From contig JAEZHZ010000330.1 in the NCBI GenBank assembly GCA_023436745.1, forward strand, positions 1 through 7,140: a DNA stretch of 7,140 bases. Reading direction: 5' to 3'. The notes beneath the pieces were generated by a model. It was given only the letters and a program-made list of their open reading frames with translations, ran no database searches and was not told the DNA's origin. This DNA comes from Pseudomonadota bacterium (GTDB taxonomy: Bacteria > Pseudomonadota > Alphaproteobacteria > Rhizobiales > Devosiaceae). This document shows, piece after piece, positions 5,446 to 7,140 of the stretch (the stretch's first letter is position 1; the number at the start of each line of letters is the position of its first letter). A program made the translations under genes and the position numbers.

Positions 5446-6906
5446 CTACTCAACGACCTCGACGACGCCCATCATGCCGTGATCCTCATGGAACAGGAGG
5501 TGGCAGTGGTAGACATACTTGCCCGTGAAATCGAGGAAGCGGTGGCGGATGGTGATTGAGCCCATCGGTGGCAGGCCGCGCGTGTCTTCCCAGCTCAGGA
5601 CCTCATCGACCGGCTCGCCATTGACCGCAACGACCTGAAAGTCGTTGGCGTGGATGTGGAAAGGGTGCCAGTCCGGCGAGTCGTTGTAGATCGTCCATTC
5701 CTCGAAAGCGCCGAGCTTCACGGTCTGATCGACACGGTCCATGTCGACCTGCTGCCCGTCGATGAGGAAGCGCGTGCCGCCAGGCTGACGATCGACTGAG
5801 AAACGGATCTCGCGCGTCTTGTCGACGGGAAGCCCGCGCAGGTCTTCGCTGAGCGGGATGAGATCGGTCGGAATCTCGTGATCCGTGACGGCGTCGCCCT
5901 CAACGACCAGCGTTGCGAGCAGTTCGTCGGGCTCATACTGACGCTCGGAACCAAGCCACAGCGTCTTGCGCAGTTCCCAGCTCCCCGTGAACTGGTGACC
6001 CTTGACCAGAACGTCTGCGCGGCAGCCGGGCTCGATCAGCAGGCGCTCGTGCTTGACGACCCGGGTGAGCGCGTTGCCGTCCTTGGAAATCTGGTAGAGC
6101 GGATGGCCCTCGAGGCCTATCATCAGGAAGCTTTCCGATGTCGCATTAACGAGCCGCCAGCGCTGCACCTCGCCGGGACGAATGCGCAATGTCGGATTGA
6201 TCTGGCCGTTGACCGTGCGGGTCTGGCGGTGGATGTCCTGGTCGTCGGCCGGAACCACAACATTGTTCTCGTCGAACTCGGCAGACTGGATGACGAGGAG
6301 CTGGTCGACACGCCCCTTGATCCCGTCGAGCTCGTCGAGGCCCCCCTCGATGATCAGCGCGCCGGCCATGCCGCCGGAAACCTGCGAGTATGTGAGACCA
6401 TGGACATGCGGGTGGTACCAATAGGTGCCTGCCGGATGGTCTTCCGGAATCCTGATCTCGAAATCGAACTCGGCGCCGGGCTGGATGGTGAGGAACACGT
6501 TGTCGCTGTTGCCGGAGGGCGAGACGTGAAGCCCGTGCGTGTGGAGGTTGGTGACCGCGTCGAGATCGTTGATCAGCTTGATGCGAATGATGTCGCCGGG
6601 CCTGGCCACGAGCGTCGGGGCGGGATAGCTGCCCTCGAAGGTCATTGCGGTCGCGGGCGCATCGTCGATCATGGTCGGGCCGTAGGCTGTGCGGAGCGTC
6701 GTCTCCAGGACACCGTTTACGGAGCGGCGCACCTCCGGGAAGCGAATCTCGTCACCGGTGGCGTTGGATACCGAACGGGCGACCTTGCGTTCGGTCGCAA
6801 TGACGTCGCCATGGTGATGATGCTGCGCAAATGCGGGCAATGCCGCACCAGTGGCTGCCGCAGCCACGCTCCCAAGAATGACCTTCCGACGATTGACGCT
6901 ACCCAT
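5446..6906 (-). CDS. Tat-exported multicopper oxidase (three-cupredoxin, CueO/laccase type)
   Basis: Periplasmic copper enzyme that oxidises a substrate (cuprous ion, phenols or similar) and reduces oxygen to water. It has 486 residues. The N-terminus has a twin-arginine signal (NRRKVILGS, 5-13), a hydrophobic stretch and a likely cut after AFA (25-27), directly before QHHHH. All four copper motifs are intact: HTHG (H122, H124), WYHPHVHG (H165, H167), HPFHIH (H414, H417, H419) and HCHLLFHEDHGM (H467, C468, H469, H473, M478). By family rules the type 1 copper is bound by H414, C468 and H473, with M478 as axial ligand; the remaining motif histidines form the trinuclear centre. I see no Met-rich loop such as marks E. 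coli CueO, so copper detoxification is not assured. The start ATG lies 9 bases after GAAGGG. It is convergent with the AraC gene, separated by 78 bases, and probably transcribed alone. Substrate unknown. Confidence 0.95.
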   Translation of the reverse strand: MGSVNRRKVILGSVAAAATGAALPAFAQHHHHGDVIATERKVARSVSNATGDEIRFPEVRRSVNGVLETTLRTAYGPTMIDDAPATAMTFEGSYPAPTLVARPGDIIRIKLINDLDAVTNLHTHGLHVSPSGNSDNVFLTIQPGAEFDFEIRIPEDHPAGTYWYHPHVHGLTYSQVSGGMAGALIIEGGLDELDGIKGRVDQLLVIQSAEFDENNVVVPADDQDIHRQTRTVNGQINPTLRIRPGEVQRWRLVNATSESFLMIGLEGHPLYQISKDGNALTRVVKHERLLIEPGCRADVLVKGHQFTGSWELRKTLWLGSERQYEPDELLATLVVEGDAVTDHEIPTDLIPLSEDLRGLPVDKTREIRFSVDRQPGGTRFLIDGQQVDMDRVDQTVKLGAFEEWTIYNDSPDWHPFHIHANDFQVVAVNGEPVDEVLSWEDTRGLPPMGSITIRHRFLDFTGKYVYHCHLLFHEDHGMMGVVEVVE

Positions 6907-6975
6907 ACACCTCTGCCCTTCAAGTCACTGTAATGATTTGCTTTCCGCCCTATCACGAGGCTGCCACAGCAGAAA
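6907..6975 (-). promoter_or_regulatory. Upstream region of the multicopper oxidase
   Basis: These 69 bases between the terminator-like hairpin and the oxidase start should hold the oxidase promoter. GAAGGG (6921-6916) is its ribosome site, 9 bases before the ATG. I see no clear -35/-10 pair and no CueR-type palindrome, so there is no sequence sign of copper control. Confidence 0.4.
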
Positions 6976-6994
6976 GGCCGCCCACTGGGCGGCC
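6976..6994 (-). terminator. GC-rich hairpin with short T-run (probable intrinsic terminator)
   Basis: GGCCGCCC and GGGCGGCC form a perfect 8-base stem around a 3-base loop. Read on the minus strand it is followed by TTTCTG, a short T-rich tail. It lies 38 bases downstream of the stop of the gene at the window edge and 69 bases upstream of the oxidase start, so it would end the incoming transcript and insulate the oxidase gene. Confidence 0.7.
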
Positions 6995-7015
6995 CTGAAA
7001 AAGTTGTGCGTGAGG

Positions 7016-7032
7016 ACCGCCCAGCGGGCGGT
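7016..7032 (-). terminator. First of two tandem hairpins directly after the edge gene
   Basis: ACCGCCC and GGGCGGT form a perfect 7-base stem with a 3-base loop, starting right after the TGA at 7035-7033. There is no T-run close behind; a TTTTT stretch comes about 11 bases later. The core CCGCCC-nnn-GGGCGG matches that of the hairpin at 6976-6994, so the two look related. Confidence 0.55.
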
Positions 7033-7140
7033 TCAGTGGGCCTGATCGGTCATCATCGTGCGGATGGCATCGACGAGGCCGACCTCACCGCGACGTTGTT
7101 CGGCCCCTTCCTCACGCTCCACTCGGCCCGAGCCGAGGCC
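7033..7140 (-). CDS. C-terminal end of an unidentified protein (partial)
   Basis: An open minus-strand frame enters from the window edge and ends in TGA at 7035-7033. The last 35 residues end VDAIRTMMTDQAH and are charged and hydrophilic before that (REEGAEQRRGE). Third codon positions are mostly G or C, as in the neighbouring genes, and two terminator-like hairpins follow the stop directly; both support a real gene end. I do not recognise the family. It lies upstream of and in the same direction as the multicopper oxidase, but the hairpins between them suggest separate transcripts. The plus-strand frame across the same bases is also open, so coding here is probable rather than certain. Confidence 0.5.
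   Translation of the reverse strand, partial: GLGSGRVEREEGAEQRRGEVGLVDAIRTMMTDQAH

Noticed and set aside
5878..6933. Plus-strand open frame of 351 codons opposite the multicopper oxidase
   Set aside because: Antisense to a gene with all copper motifs intact; no recognisable features of its own.
1..7140. CRISPR arrays, tRNA or rRNA genes, insertion sequences, attachment sites
   Set aside because: I saw no regularly spaced repeats, no tRNA-like cloverleaf or rRNA sequence, no transposase-like frame and no terminal repeats.

Overview
The window looks like chromosomal DNA of a GC-rich alphaproteobacterium, most likely Hyphomicrobiales (rhizobia, Devosia and relatives). This rests on the high GC content with strong GC preference at third codon positions, on a very long family-5 binding protein of a type I associate with these bacteria, and on the overall gene style. 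The genus is an inference and cannot be fixed from the sequence alone.

Layout. Positions 1-4282, all on the minus strand, hold the first three genes of an ABC import operon. In transcription order these are a 694-residue family-5 (SBP_bac_5) periplasmic binding protein (4282-2198), a DppB-type permease (2118-1105) and a DppC-type permease (1108 to the window edge, C-terminus missing). ATPase genes are expected beyond position 1. A strong hairpin separates the binding-protein gene from the permeases, and the two permease genes overlap by 4 bases. Two of the three genes appear to start with TTG behind good Shine-Dalgarno sequences.

Divergent from this operon is an AraC-family regulator (4447-5367, plus strand). 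Its N-terminal sensor domain and paired HTH region resemble MelR, the melibiose regulator. The roughly 164-base shared promoter region carries two inverted repeats, both with an 18-base centre-to-centre spacing. A long family-5 binding protein next to a MelR-like activator recalls the rhizobial agp alpha-galactoside uptake locus (AgpA with AgpT). The transporter is therefore more plausibly for an oligosaccharide such as melibiose or raffinose than for a peptide, although plain homology naming would say 'dipeptide/nickel ABC transporter'.

Convergent with the regulator is a complete Tat-exported three-domain multicopper oxidase (6906-5446, minus strand) with all four copper-binding motifs intact. 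It has no visible functional link to the transporter. Upstream of it lie two tandem, sequence-related hairpins (6976-7032), probably terminators of a gene whose last 35 codons enter the window at 7140-7033.

I did not find a new class of system. The most useful points for follow-up are the likely sugar specificity, the hairpin after the binding-protein gene, the spaced inverted repeats in the divergent promoter, and the tandem terminator-like hairpins.
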